A DNA stretch of 64,000 bases from an uncultured Clostridia bacterium (GTDB taxonomy: Bacteria > Bacillota > Clostridia > Oscillospirales > Ruminococcaceae): the NCBI GenBank assembly GCA_947625195.1, contig CANQNK010000001.1, positions 124,001-188,000 of the forward strand, given 5' to 3'. How positions within the stretch are numbered: the first letter of the stretch is position 1; each line of letters starts with the position of its first letter. This document shows positions 1 through 7,620 of the stretch, piece after piece. The position numbers and the translations under genes were made by a program. The notes below the pieces were generated by a model. The model was not told the DNA's origin. It searched no databases and saw nothing but the letters and a program-made list of their open reading frames with translations.

Positions 1-994
1 TAACCGAACCGTCTGCCTGCATGGCGGAAAATTCCAAAATTTCATTGACCAGCGCCGTCAGTCTGTCCGACTCCCGCATGATGATACTCAAATCTTTTTC
101 CCGCTTTTCCGCATCGCTCCACGAGATTTCCTTGACCATCTCCGCATAGCCCTTGATCATGGTAAGCGGCGTGCGCAGATCGTGGGAAACGTTGGCGAGA
201 AATTCCCGCTGGGCATTTTTCGCCTTTTCCAGACGCAGCGCCGTTTCTTCCAGCGTTTCGGACAGCTCGTCAAGCTCGGCGCAAAAACCTTTCGGAAATT
301 TCGGGCGGAAGTTGCCTTCGGCAATCTGTTTTGCCGAGCGGGAGATCTGCGCGACCGGCTTTCCGAAGCGTTTGGAGATGATCCACGCAAGACAAAAGCC
401 GAGCGCCAACGACAAAACCGACACCCAGACAAGCTGCACCCGCAAGATCCCGACGGTGCCGCCCACCGTGCCGAGGGGGAGACTGACCGACAGCGTCCTT
501 CCGTCTCCCAATCGGACGCCCGTCACATAGGCCGTCTCGTCCTGTGTCACAAAGCCGACTCTGTCGGTTTGTGCTTCGTCCAGCTTGTTCACAAGCGTTT
601 GATAGCTGTACGGCAGATTGCGCAGGGCGCCTTTTTCCCAATTCATCACGTCGCCCGCATGATACGGATTGTCCGTCCCATCCTCCGCCTGATTCGTTTC
701 GCCGTAAAGACGCCGATATTCGTCGGCGCTGTAAAGGACGTTTCCATCTGCATCCGTCACAAATACGAGGAGCGAATTGGATACGGCAATTTCGTCGATC
801 ACCTCATAAAAGTCGAAATCGGAGGCGTGAGCGGTCATCTTGCTTACCGCTCTTTCGACGTTTCGAATCGCCATTCCGTCATAGAAATTTTGCAGAAAAA
901 CCGTCTGCAACAGCCACAGCACGGTAAAAATAGCGGCGGAAAACAAAAGGAACCACAGCCACAGCTTTACACCGAAGGGTTTACGTTTTTTCAT
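1..994 (-). CDS. Sensor histidine kinase, 3' end beyond the window
   Basis: Membrane sensor kinase, partner of the response regulator immediately upstream. 331 residues are visible before the window edge. An N-terminal membrane segment (about residues 8-30) is followed by an extracytoplasmic sensor domain, a second membrane segment (about 180-200), a HAMP-like linker, and the phosphoacceptor helix with the H-box NVSHDLRTPLTMIKGY. The phospho-acceptor is His271 (codon at 182-184). The catalytic ATPase domain lies outside the window. The start ATG at 994 (MKKRKPFG) overlaps the regulator's stop codon by 14 bases, so translation is probably coupled. Seen: frame and H-box. Family knowledge: HisKA-type transmembrane kinase. 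The signal sensed is unknown; the secreted protein encoded first in the operon is a candidate ligand or output. Confidence 0.9.
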   Translation of the reverse strand, partial: MKKRKPFGVKLWLWFLLFSAAIFTVLWLLQTVFLQNFYDGMAIRNVERAVSKMTAHASDFDFYEVIDEIAVSNSLLVFVTDADGNVLYSADEYRRLYGETNQAEDGTDNPYHAGDVMNWEKGALRNLPYSYQTLVNKLDEAQTDRVGFVTQDETAYVTGVRLGDGRTLSVSLPLGTVGGTVGILRVQLVWVSVLSLALGFCLAWIISKRFGKPVAQISRSAKQIAEGNFRPKFPKGFCAELDELSETLEETALRLEKAKNAQREFLANVSHDLRTPLTMIKGYAEMVKEISWSDAEKREKDLSIIMRESDRLTALVNEILEFSAMQADGSV

Positions 995-1652
995 CGAACC
1001 GATACCCCGTTCCCCGCAAAGTCACGATACACTTCCGATACGGCCCCAGCTTGCCGCGCAGGAGCTTGATCTGCCAGTCCACCGTGCGGTCATCGCCGTA
1101 ATAGTCATACCCCCACACGGCGTTTAGAATTTTCTCCCGTGTCAGAGCAATCCCTATGTTCTGCACAAGAAAAAGAAGCAATTCGTATTCCTTTGCTGTC
1201 AACTCGGTTTTCTCTCCATCTACGAAAACCTCATGCGCCGGCGTGTCGATGCGGATACCCTGTATCACGATTTCCTGTTTCGGTTTTCCCTCGGTATGTC
1301 TTGCAAGGACCGCCTTGACCCGCGCCATCAGTTCCCGCGGGGAAAATGGCTTTACCACATAGTCGTCAATGCCCAGCTCAAAGCCCATCAGCTTGTCGTA
1401 CTCCGTACCCAATGCGGACAGCATAATAACGGGCGTTTGCTTTTGTTTGCGGATCTCTTTGCAGGCGGTGAATCCGTCCATCTCCGGCATCATAATATCG
1501 AGGATGATCAAGTCGTAGTCGTTCTCACCGCATAAACGAACGGCTTCTTTGCCGCTATCCGCCGTATCAATTATATGACCCTCATGCTCCGCAAAACGGG
1601 AAATCAGTTCTACAATGTCTCTTTCGTCATCGACGGCCAATAAGTAAGCCAT
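981..1652 (-). CDS. OmpR/PhoB-family response regulator
   Basis: DNA-binding response regulator of 223 residues. The receiver domain (1-115) has the acidic pair in VDDERD, phospho-acceptor Asp52 in LIILDIMMPEMDG, and the VVKPF lysine. The winged-helix effector domain (about 125-222) contains LTAKEYELLLFL and VTLRGTGYRF, typical of OmpR/PhoB proteins. The start at 1652 (MAYLLAVDDE) is chosen because AGGAGGA lies about 6 bases upstream; an upstream in-frame start would add ten atypical residues. The gene is followed with a 14-base overlap by the sensor kinase and preceded by the small secreted protein gene, forming one minus-strand operon. Direct repeats upstream of the first gene could be its binding sites. 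The target genes are unknown. Confidence 0.92.
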   Translation of the reverse strand: MAYLLAVDDERDIVELISRFAEHEGHIIDTADSGKEAVRLCGENDYDLIILDIMMPEMDGFTACKEIRKQKQTPVIMLSALGTEYDKLMGFELGIDDYVVKPFSPRELMARVKAVLARHTEGKPKQEIVIQGIRIDTPAHEVFVDGEKTELTAKEYELLLFLVQNIGIALTREKILNAVWGYDYYGDDRTVDWQIKLLRGKLGPYRKCIVTLRGTGYRFDEKT

Positions 1653-1726
1653 GATTTTCCTCCTCTGCAACGCAAAATGCAAACCGTCGCTTGGACGGTC
1701 TGCCGTTTTGCGCAGTTTGCTTTTTG

Positions 1727-2197
1727 TTACTTATGATAACTTGCGCCGCGTTCCTGCCCGGTCAGGTAACCATACCCGGAGACGTCCTGCGTGCGCTCGC
1801 TGTCATCGCTCTGCCGATAGGATGCGCCTCTTTGCTGACCGGCAACATAGCTGTAGGATTCGGCCGCTTCCTCGGACCAAGGCGTTTCCCCAATGCCGTT
1901 TTCGGCGAGGAAAGCGTCCCGTTCCTCCTCCGGAAGCTGCTCTGCCTGCGCGTACAAATCGTTGCGATTAGCGCTTCTCTGCTGTCCGGCCAGATAGCTG
2001 TATTCGCTTTGCTCCGGTACGGATTCCTCGGTTTGTGCTTCTTCGCCGGTGTTTTCCGGTGCTAGGGTCGCTTCGGATGCCTTCGGCTCGTCCGTTTCAG
2101 CGTCGATGTCTGCCGCAAAAGCGGTAAAACAACCGACGGACAGCATCACCGCCAGCGCCATAACAGCGATTCCCCAAATCCATTTTGACTTTTTCAT
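1727..2197 (-). CDS. Small secreted protein with three YxYLAGQxRxA repeats
   Basis: A 156-residue exported protein I do not recognise. It starts MKKSKWIWG, with a hydrophobic signal-peptide core and a likely cleavage site after AFA near residue 29. An acidic low-complexity stretch follows. Then come three copies of an aromatic/AGQ motif: YSYLAGQQRSAN, YSYVAGQQRGASY and, at the very C-terminus, YGYLTGQERGASYHK. The spacers are 30-40 residues. ATG 2197 is preferred to the GTG at 2209 because AGGTGG lies about 7 bases upstream of it. It is the first gene of an operon with a two-component system, so it may be the signal, a signal precursor or an envelope target of the pair. No catalytic motif is visible. 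Confidence 0.8.
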   Translation of the reverse strand: MKKSKWIWGIAVMALAVMLSVGCFTAFAADIDAETDEPKASEATLAPENTGEEAQTEESVPEQSEYSYLAGQQRSANRNDLYAQAEQLPEEERDAFLAENGIGETPWSEEAAESYSYVAGQQRGASYRQSDDSERTQDVSGYGYLTGQERGASYHK

Positions 2198-2236
2198 GGT
2201 TTCAACCACCTTTCTGTATTCCGATCTTCATCGGTG

Positions 2237-2297
2237 ATTATAGAATACATCATGAATGAGGAATGTGCGTGTGGCCTGTTTGGAATCTGTGTGGAAT
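2237..2297 (-). promoter_or_regulatory. Operon promoter with 11-bp-spaced direct repeats
   Basis: On the minus strand a perfect TATAAT (2242-2237) lies upstream of the secreted-protein gene, without a good -35. Just upstream, TGGAAT (read on the plus strand) occurs at 2281 and again at 2292, exactly 11 bases apart, and a related AGGAAT sits at 2259, 22 bases from the first. Direct repeats spaced by 11 bases beside a weak -35 are typical of OmpR/PhoB-family activation sites. Autoregulation by the adjacent regulator is inferred. Confidence 0.45.
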
Positions 2298-2444
2298 TTG
2301 AAAATAGCGAAAAATACCTTAACAGCGAAATATTGAGTTGTTGAGTAGATATGTCCATTCTTTTATTAATTATACCACAAAATTATGAATTAATCTACCA
2401 CTACGATCCCGGATGATTTGCGGTGAGCGGGGCGGCAATCGTTT

Positions 2445-2532
2445 AACGATTACTCTCAATAATCCAACGATTACCCATAAGTTCAACGATTACCCCCATA
2501 AAATCAACGGTTACAAATCTTTTAACGATTAC
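2445..2532. repeat. Five iteron-like direct repeats (AACGATTAC)
   Basis: The 9-mer AACGATTAC begins at 2445, 2466, 2485, 2506 (one mismatch, AACGGTTAC) and 2524. The spacings are 21, 19, 21 and 18 bases, about two helical turns. No gene spans the array and the spacing is not a constant multiple of three, so it is unlikely to be a protein repeat. It lies just outside the left end of the integrated element. It resembles iterons or a multi-site operator; the binding protein is unknown. Confidence 0.6.
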
Positions 2533-2602
2533 CCGCTTGACAACTGCCGGGAAAGTTGTTTTATCTCGGGGTTTTGTGTTGTCACAATATAAGTTTTAGC
2601 TA

Positions 2603-2642
2603 AAACAAAAATTGCACACCCTGAAATCAATCTGGGTGTGCA
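2603..2642 (-). terminator. Displaced tRNA-fMet terminator
   Basis: On the minus strand GCACACC/GGTGTGC arms close a 14-base loop and are followed by a T-rich run. It lies directly downstream of the displaced tRNA 3' fragment, so it is most simply the original terminator of the initiator tRNA gene before the element inserted. Confidence 0.75.
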
Positions 2643-2649
2643 AATGAAT

Positions 2650-2695
2650 TGGTTGCGGAGGATGGATTTGAACCACCGACCTTCGGGTTATGAGC
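2650..2695 (-). repeat. Left attachment repeat: 3' half of tRNA-fMet
   Basis: This 46-bp segment is identical to the 3' end of the intact initiator tRNA gene at 8943-8988, after which the two sequences diverge. It contains the anticodon loop, variable region, T arm and acceptor 3' strand but no 5' half, so it is not a functional tRNA. It is the footprint of integrase-mediated insertion and marks the left boundary of the element. Confidence 0.92.
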
Positions 2696-2826
2696 GCAAA
2701 CTCTCAATAATTGCCAATTTAAGCGTAAGTCAATCTATAATAATATAACGCAATCTGATTAAGTCCCCCTGCTCATGTATTGCAATAAGTCTAATGAAAT
2801 TTAGAGGAAGGGAAAACGGAGGGAAT

Positions 2827-3195
2827 TTATTCTACGTTACTCTCCTTTTTTGAAATGGAGTTTGATGATTTTGCACTGTCTTTTGCTTTGATTTTTATGA
2901 AGGCTTTTCCTTGCTCCAAATATAAATCCTGTTGCTCAGGTGATAGTGAACGGAATATTCTTAATAAATCAACTTCCTTGCTGCTTTTGACTTGATTTGT
3001 ATAAAAATCTAAAAGGTAATCTGTTGTAACATCAAAATAATTGGCAATGATTTTTAATGTCTGAAAATCCGGTTCGCTTGTTCCTTGAACATATCCGCCT
3101 AATGTAGAAACAGGTATTTTCAAATCATATGCTAATTGCTTCTGTGTTAAATCTTGTTCTTCTATCAGCAATCGTAATTTATCAGAAAAAATCAT
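2827..3195 (-). CDS. XRE/cI-like transcriptional repressor
   Basis: A 122-residue DNA-binding protein with an N-terminal HTH_3 domain (about residues 5-60): LIEEQDLTQKQLAYDLKIP, then STLGGYVQGTSEPDF, with DYLLDF at the end of the domain. The C-terminal half is a charged helical region without a recognisable LexA-type peptidase (no Ser/Lys dyad context). The start at 3195 is preceded on the minus strand by AGGAG. It is divergent from the plus-strand cargo genes and faces a shared regulatory region, the arrangement of a lysogeny-type repressor of a mobile element. Control of its own promoter and of the cargo is inferred. Confidence 0.85.
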   Translation of the reverse strand: MIFSDKLRLLIEEQDLTQKQLAYDLKIPVSTLGGYVQGTSEPDFQTLKIIANYFDVTTDYLLDFYTNQVKSSKEVDLLRIFRSLSPEQQDLYLEQGKAFIKIKAKDSAKSSNSISKKESNVE

Positions 3196-3249
3196 TGTAT
3201 CAACTCCTGTTTTTATTTTAAAGGAGATAATGAATTATTTTCAATAAAA

Positions 3250-3291
3250 AACGAGATAATCGTTGACAAAACTAATAAATAGTATTATAAT
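3250..3291 (+). promoter_or_regulatory. Promoter of the element cargo with overlapping operator-like repeat
   Basis: TTGACA (3263-3268), a 17-base spacer and TATAAT (3286-3291) form a near-consensus promoter pointing to the zinc-ribbon gene. The inverted repeat AACGA-GATAA-TCGTT (3250-3264) overlaps the -35 box. GAGATAAT recurs about 30 bases upstream. This is where the divergent XRE repressor would be expected to bind. Confidence 0.6.
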
Positions 3292-3392
3292 GCTATTGTA
3301 ACACATTTTATTTTTGATATTCAGATGAAATGTATGAAAAAAATATAATATTCTGATAAACAAGTATCAGAAAAGAATTGGAGGAATTAAAA

Positions 3393-4020
3393 ATGGCATT
3401 TTGTATTAAATGCGGAACAGAAATAACAGATGAAATGTTATTTTGTCCTAAGTGTGGAAACAAGGTAGGTGAACAACCAAAAACAATTAATCAATCACAA
3501 GTAAATAATCAACAGTTTAATCCACAACAAAACTACCAGTACCAAGCAAATAATTTGGCTCAGCCTACAGCATATACGTATTTGCAAAGACTTTCTGGAA
3601 AAGTTAAGACTGAGGCAATAATTTGGGTCGTTATAGCATCTTTGCAGTTGTTATTAGGTATTATTCTTTTAATACAAGGTATTTCATTATCAGGCTACTC
3701 TTGGACTCAAGATACAGCAATGGTATATTATGTTCAGGGACTCGTTTTAATAGTAATCTCAATTGTAAATTATAAAGTATCATCAAATGACTTCAAATAC
3801 AGTAGAGAGGTTTTGATTAACCCTGTTGGCATTGTAAATAAGTTTTCACCAATAGGTGGTCGTATTAGAAATTTGATCTATTAATATTTTGTTCGGCGGA
3901 GTAATAGGTGTTATAGGTTCAATATTTGGTTTTGTTACAAGAAGCTATGTTATGAATAATGCAATAACTTTCAATAACATTGAAGCAGTGTTCATATCAA
4001 AAAATTCTAATGTAAAATAA
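3393..4020 (+). pseudogene. Zinc-ribbon membrane protein, frameshifted near the 3' end
   Basis: The protein begins MAFCIKCGTEITDEM with a zinc ribbon of two CxxC pairs (CIKCG, CPKCG). A Gln/Asn-rich linker, a membrane segment (about 65-90) and a second (about 105-125) follow. The frame closes at 3884 after IRNLIY. The next bases continue the protein in another frame: removing one T at about 3881-3882 yields LIYNILFGGVIGVIGSIFGF, a third membrane segment, and a tail ending at 4020. The total length, 628 bases, is one more than a multiple of three, as expected for a single-base insertion. The start at 3393 has GGAGG about 8 bases upstream. Either the gene is broken or a sequencing error is present; the truncated 163-residue product might still be stable. 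Confidence 0.75.
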
Positions 4021-4034
4021 GGAGAATTCTATTA

Positions 4035-5492
4035 ATGAAAAGATTTATAAGTTTAATAATGTGCATACTTTTAACAGTTATTTCAGCAGGCTGTGGAAAA
4101 GAGAATGGAAACTCTCAAAACAATAAGGTTGATGATAACTCCAACTTGCAGACAGAAAGTAATACAATAGAAAATTCACAGTATCAATCAAATGCAAATA
4201 CAACCGAGGAAGAAAATACAGGTGCGGATAATTATCTAGGATTAAGAAACATAAAAATAGACAGTACAACTGAATTAACCGAAGAACAAAAACTGGTATC
4301 TCAGTATTTTGATAATGACTACATAAATATTACTGATTATGAGTTTCTTGCTCGTTATCCGTCAATTTTTGAGGGTGCACAAATTTATTTCACGGGAACA
4401 ATTCAAAAGATAATTAAATCAACAGATGATGATTATGAAATGTTAGTCTGGGTTGGAAAAAATGAGGGATTATTTTACTATAGAGATTCAAATATGGGAG
4501 TAATGTATGATGAATACAAAGAGAAAACAAAAAACAATCTTATTGTAATTAAAGGAAAACAGACAGACACAAGACTTGTTACAGGGGACGATATTGTTGT
4601 TTATGGAAGATATAATAAAATTGAGACTACAATCATAGATAAAATCTCATATACCGTACCAACTATTAATGCGTATCGAACATTTTTTAACAAAGGGATA
4701 AGTAGTCCCGATGTGTTTGAACCTGACTTTATTAAAAAAGTTGCAACTGTATTATTTGGTAATAGTGTAGAAGTTAGAAATGCTTCTGATGGCGAGGATT
4801 ATGATTCCAGTGCGGGTGCAGGTGAATGTACTTTTGATGATAATCCGTTTATGATTTGTGAACCTGAGAATCAATCCAATTCAAAATTTACTAAGTATAG
4901 AATGTATTTAAAAAATGGAGTTATAGAAGATGCGAAGTCTAGTTCTAGCATTGGTGGAACAGGCACTTCGGTTGATGATTCAAATATAATCAGAAAATTT
5001 GAGTTTACTCCGGACTTTCAGCATTATCTTATTTATACTTTTGATACCGATCTTAAAACATTAACCGTAGGATATTATGATGAAAATTTTAATAAAATAT
5101 GGCAAAGAGATTTTGAAGAAACCATAAATGGAGTTTACGACTATACTCAAAAGAATTTCTATATTGTTGCAAACAACGATCTTTATATAATTGATATGGC
5201 AATAGGAACGTATGTTACTACGCCAAGCTATGTAGGTACTAAATCCGATATAAGAAAAGTATCCGACGGTTTAATTATGCTTTCAGCTTCAAATGCAGAT
5301 TCGGTAATGAAAGTGGATCTTGAAGGTAATATAATATGGAAGACTAATATTACAAATGAGTATTATATTTTTGATTGGATGAATTCTGTTCAGTTTGTAG
5401 ATAAAAAAATCATAATTTCAAATCCATATGTCTCCTTTGAACTTGATGCTGAAACTGGTGAACTAAAAACTACGGGAGAGTTAGTTGGATAA
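4035..5492 (+). CDS. Surface lipoprotein with OB-like and beta-propeller-like regions
   Basis: A 485-residue predicted lipoprotein. The signal peptide ends in the lipobox ISAGC (Cys20) and is followed by an Asn/Ser/Thr-rich linker to about residue 75. Residues about 105-205 look like a small beta-barrel domain (EGAQIYFTGTIQKI, DDIVVYGRYN). The C-terminal 170 residues contain repeating beta-strand units such as IWQRDFEE, LYIID and NIIWKT, reminiscent of PQQ/WD-type propeller blades. SD AAGGAG lies about 10 bases upstream, and the gene starts 15 bases after the broken zinc-ribbon gene, so they are probably co-transcribed. The role in the mobile element is unknown; envelope protection or surface modification are possible. 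The domain calls are weak. Confidence 0.75.
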   Translation: MKRFISLIMCILLTVISAGCGKENGNSQNNKVDDNSNLQTESNTIENSQYQSNANTTEEENTGADNYLGLRNIKIDSTTELTEEQKLVSQYFDNDYINITDYEFLARYPSIFEGAQIYFTGTIQKIIKSTDDDYEMLVWVGKNEGLFYYRDSNMGVMYDEYKEKTKNNLIVIKGKQTDTRLVTGDDIVVYGRYNKIETTIIDKISYTVPTINAYRTFFNKGISSPDVFEPDFIKKVATVLFGNSVEVRNASDGEDYDSSAGAGECTFDDNPFMICEPENQSNSKFTKYRMYLKNGVIEDAKSSSSIGGTGTSVDDSNIIRKFEFTPDFQHYLIYTFDTDLKTLTVGYYDENFNKIWQRDFEETINGVYDYTQKNFYIVANNDLYIIDMAIGTYVTTPSYVGTKSDIRKVSDGLIMLSASNADSVMKVDLEGNIIWKTNITNEYYIFDWMNSVQFVDKKIIISNPYVSFELDAETGELKTTGELVG

Positions 5493-5532
5493 TATAAATA
5501 TTTTTTATTTTTAAACTAGACAATTTAACAAA

Positions 5533-5569
5533 GGCGCTTAGACTAAAAAACCTAAGCGTCTTTATTTTT
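5533..5569 (+). terminator. Terminator after the lipoprotein gene
   Basis: GGCGCTTAG and CTAAGCGTC form a nearly perfect hairpin followed by TTTATTTTT. A second GCCC/GGGC hairpin with a T-rich tail follows at about 5578-5600. Confidence 0.8.
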
Positions 5570-5698
5570 GCCTATACGCCCCACAGAGGGCTTTTCTTTT
5601 TATTGGGAAAGCTTTTCGCCAAACTTAATTAAACCTCTCTATGACGTCTGCAGATACTTCAAAAACCTATGTATGCGTTTAGTGTTGAGAAAAATATT

Positions 5699-5875
5699 TT
5701 AATATCCGAGTTTTTTCAATTCTTTGTGAATTATCGTTAGTGATTTATTAATTTGAAAAAATTGAGTTTTAATAGAATCATTAATATCGTTCTTGATAAA
5801 GTACTGTAAATCAAGCATAGCCTGACATATTAGCTCTATTTGCTCTATCGGATTGATAATAGTAATCTCCATCAT
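5699..5875 (-). CDS. Small helical protein of unknown function
   Basis: A 58-residue ORF starting MMEITIINPIEQIEL, wholly helical by eye, with a lysine-rich end (HKELKKLGY). GGGGGG on the minus strand lies about 9 bases ahead of ATG 5875, which favours translation from here rather than from the GTG at 5884. It lies inside the integrated element, divergent from the Rep gene. I do not recognise it. Its size and position fit a copy-number or accessory regulator, but that is a guess. Confidence 0.5.
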   Translation of the reverse strand: MMEITIINPIEQIELICQAMLDLQYFIKNDINDSIKTQFFQINKSLTIIHKELKKLGY

Positions 5876-6265
5876 TCTATACACCCCCCTTTTTGCCTAC
5901 TTATAACAATTCAGGCAGTGAAATAATTATGTTATTTATAGGATTCTATTTAAAATCTCATAAACAGTCAAATTATTTTTACGGATAATGTTTCGTAGAA
6001 GAAAAATAACGCTTTTATATAAACTTATTTGAGATAGAAAAATATTGTATCAAATCATTGTTATTTACTATTATTTTATTTTTGCCGAAATAACTTTTGA
6101 AAAATTATTAAAAAGATTTGATGTTTTTTGCTTTCTATTTCGTTATTAATTATAGAACCGTAAAATCAAGATGTAAATATTTTGTTAATTTCTATAAAAA
6201 TCTCGATGTTTTTATGGGAGTGAAAACGTTATTAATATTGTAGGCTTTTTTTAAGGAGGAATATT
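5876..6265. other. AT-rich non-coding region ahead of Rep, candidate origin
   Basis: 390 bases without a convincing gene. It contains an interrupted hairpin: TTATTTTT (5973-5980) pairs with AAAAATAA (6002-6009), with a nested TACG/CGTA pair (5980-5983 and 5994-5997). HUH Rep proteins nick stem-loops, and such origins are often close to the rep gene, so this is the best candidate origin in the element. No nick motif could be confirmed. Confidence 0.35.
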
Positions 6266-7156
6266 ATGTCAGAAAAAATTAAAATTAGAAAAGAACAAGC
6301 ACACTACATTCCAAATGATAAACTTACTAAAGTTTATATAGGGAATCACATTGTTGAAGCAATTACGATTCAAAATGCAAGTAACACAATTCATAATTAT
6401 AAGAAAATAAGCAAGGACGGTTGTATAAACCAATCCACAGGTGAATATATTACTTTTTCAAAAAATAAGGATAAAAAACATTCGCAGAATCATTTTAAAA
6501 ACTCTGTAAAAGTTTTACGACGAATAATAAATCTTAATTTTACTGGTAACAATTCAGAAAAATTTATTACACTTACATATGATAGAGAAATGACGGACTA
6601 TAAACAGGCAAATAAGGATTTCAACAAATTTTGGAGTTTGTTTAAATATCGTTATCCCAACTGTGAGTATATAAGAATACTTGAACCACAGGAAAATGGC
6701 AATTGGCACTTACATATTTTGATTAAAGATATTCAAACAAGAAATTTATATATAAGTCAAGAAGAGATAAAATCTATCTGGGGCAAGGGTGGCGTATGGG
6801 TTGAAAATTTACCTTTTGCAGATAATTTTGGCGCATACTTTTCAGTACAATTCAGCACTATTAAAAAAGACGATGAAACAAGTAAAGCATTTCAAAAAGG
6901 TTCAAGAATAAAATTCTATCCACCAAACTTCAAATTTTATACTTGCTCAAAAGGAATTAAGAAACCCGAAGCAATTATTATGTCACATGGAGACGTTAAG
7001 AAAATTGTACACAATCATTCTCCATGTTATGCGTATAGCAATGTAATTACAACAAATGATGACGTTACAGTAAATACTATTACTTATGAACAATACAATT
7101 TAAAAAGAAATAATTATATAAATGGAAAATATAACAGTTATGTAAAGAAAGTATGA
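6266..7156 (+). CDS. rep: HUH-type rolling-circle replication initiator
   Basis: 296 residues with the arrangement of rolling-circle Rep proteins. Motif 1 is FITLTY (100-105). The metal-binding HUH motif is H148-L-H150 in NWHLHILIKD. A following motif, FGAYFSVQFS, supplies Tyr191 as candidate nicking residue. The context around YIRILEPQENGNWHLH resembles the ORF2/G2P-like Rep group of Firmicute plasmids and phages. SD AAGGAGG lies about 6 bases before ATG 6266. In an integrated element such a protein would allow circular replication after excision, or act as relaxase for mobilisation. Rep function is well supported by motif order; the active Tyr assignment is tentative. Confidence 0.85.
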   Translation: MSEKIKIRKEQAHYIPNDKLTKVYIGNHIVEAITIQNASNTIHNYKKISKDGCINQSTGEYITFSKNKDKKHSQNHFKNSVKVLRRIINLNFTGNNSEKFITLTYDREMTDYKQANKDFNKFWSLFKYRYPNCEYIRILEPQENGNWHLHILIKDIQTRNLYISQEEIKSIWGKGGVWVENLPFADNFGAYFSVQFSTIKKDDETSKAFQKGSRIKFYPPNFKFYTCSKGIKKPEAIIMSHGDVKKIVHNHSPCYAYSNVITTNDDVTVNTITYEQYNLKRNNYINGKYNSYVKKV

Positions 7157-7242
7157 AGAAATAATAATATTAATTTAAAAGAAATAATATTTCCATACCT
7201 GAATAATTGTGCAGAATAAAATAAACGATTGGAGTGATAAAA

Positions 7243-7431
7243 ATGACAGTGCTTCCCAAAATGCGTTTGATAACTCAAGCGTATCAACAGATTAAAAAGG
7301 AAGATCCCCAAACGGCTTTAACATTAAATGCTTTAAAATGTCTTGTCCGTAATGGCGAAATTCCATCCAAAAAATCTGGCAGAAAAACGCTGATAAATTA
7401 TGATACTTTAATTGAGTATCTTAATGCCTAA
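7243..7431 (+). CDS. xis: Small HTH DNA-binding protein, candidate excisionase
   Basis: 62 residues with a MerR/excisionase-like arrangement: ALTLNALKCLVRNGEIPSKKSGRKTLINYDTLIEYL. The pattern of helix, basic segment, SGRK turn and YDTLIEYL resembles DNA-binding excisionase-family domains. ATG 7243 is preferred because GGAG lies about 9 bases upstream; the GTG at 7234 overlaps the SD. Its place just before the integrase gene fits a recombination directionality factor. A role as a regulator of rep or int is equally possible. Confidence 0.65.
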   Translation: MTVLPKMRLITQAYQQIKKEDPQTALTLNALKCLVRNGEIPSKKSGRKTLINYDTLIEYLNA

Positions 7432-7440
7432 ACTAAATTG

Positions 7441-7620
7441 CTATAGTGAAATCTCTGGTATTGATACTCAGTATCAGAGCTTATACTATCGACTAATACA
7501 TTGAGTTATAGTGGAAAACAAAGAAAATCAGAGAAAATGTTTTGCAATCTGCAAAAATTTGAGCAATAATTAGTTTAGGGGGACAAATTTAAAAAATTAT
7601 GAAAGGAGCGATGTAGATAT
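7441..7620. promoter_or_regulatory. int upstream region with a 15-bp palindrome
   Basis: TGATACT-C-AGTATCA (7462-7476) is a perfect 7-bp inverted repeat with a one-base centre, and TATAGTG recurs at about 7442 and 7505. Such short repeats between a candidate excisionase gene and int could be arm-type recombinase or regulator sites. SD AAGGAG precedes int. Confidence 0.4.

Noticed and set aside
182-1069. Plus-strand frame of 295 codons at the window start
   Set aside because: It lies opposite the sensor kinase and response regulator, whose motifs are unambiguous; no SD or recognisable domain on the plus strand.
2539-2560. CAACT/AGTTG hairpin with TTTTATC as terminator
   Set aside because: The stem is only five base pairs and no gene ends immediately upstream on the plus strand.
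2650-2695. A second tRNA gene
   Set aside because: Only the 3' part is present, without a D arm or 5' acceptor strand; it is the insertion duplicate of tRNA-fMet.
3875-3895. Programmed ribosomal frameshift in the zinc-ribbon gene
   Set aside because: No slippery heptamer with stimulatory structure is evident, and a +1 insertion in an AT-rich stretch of a mobile element is the simpler explanation.
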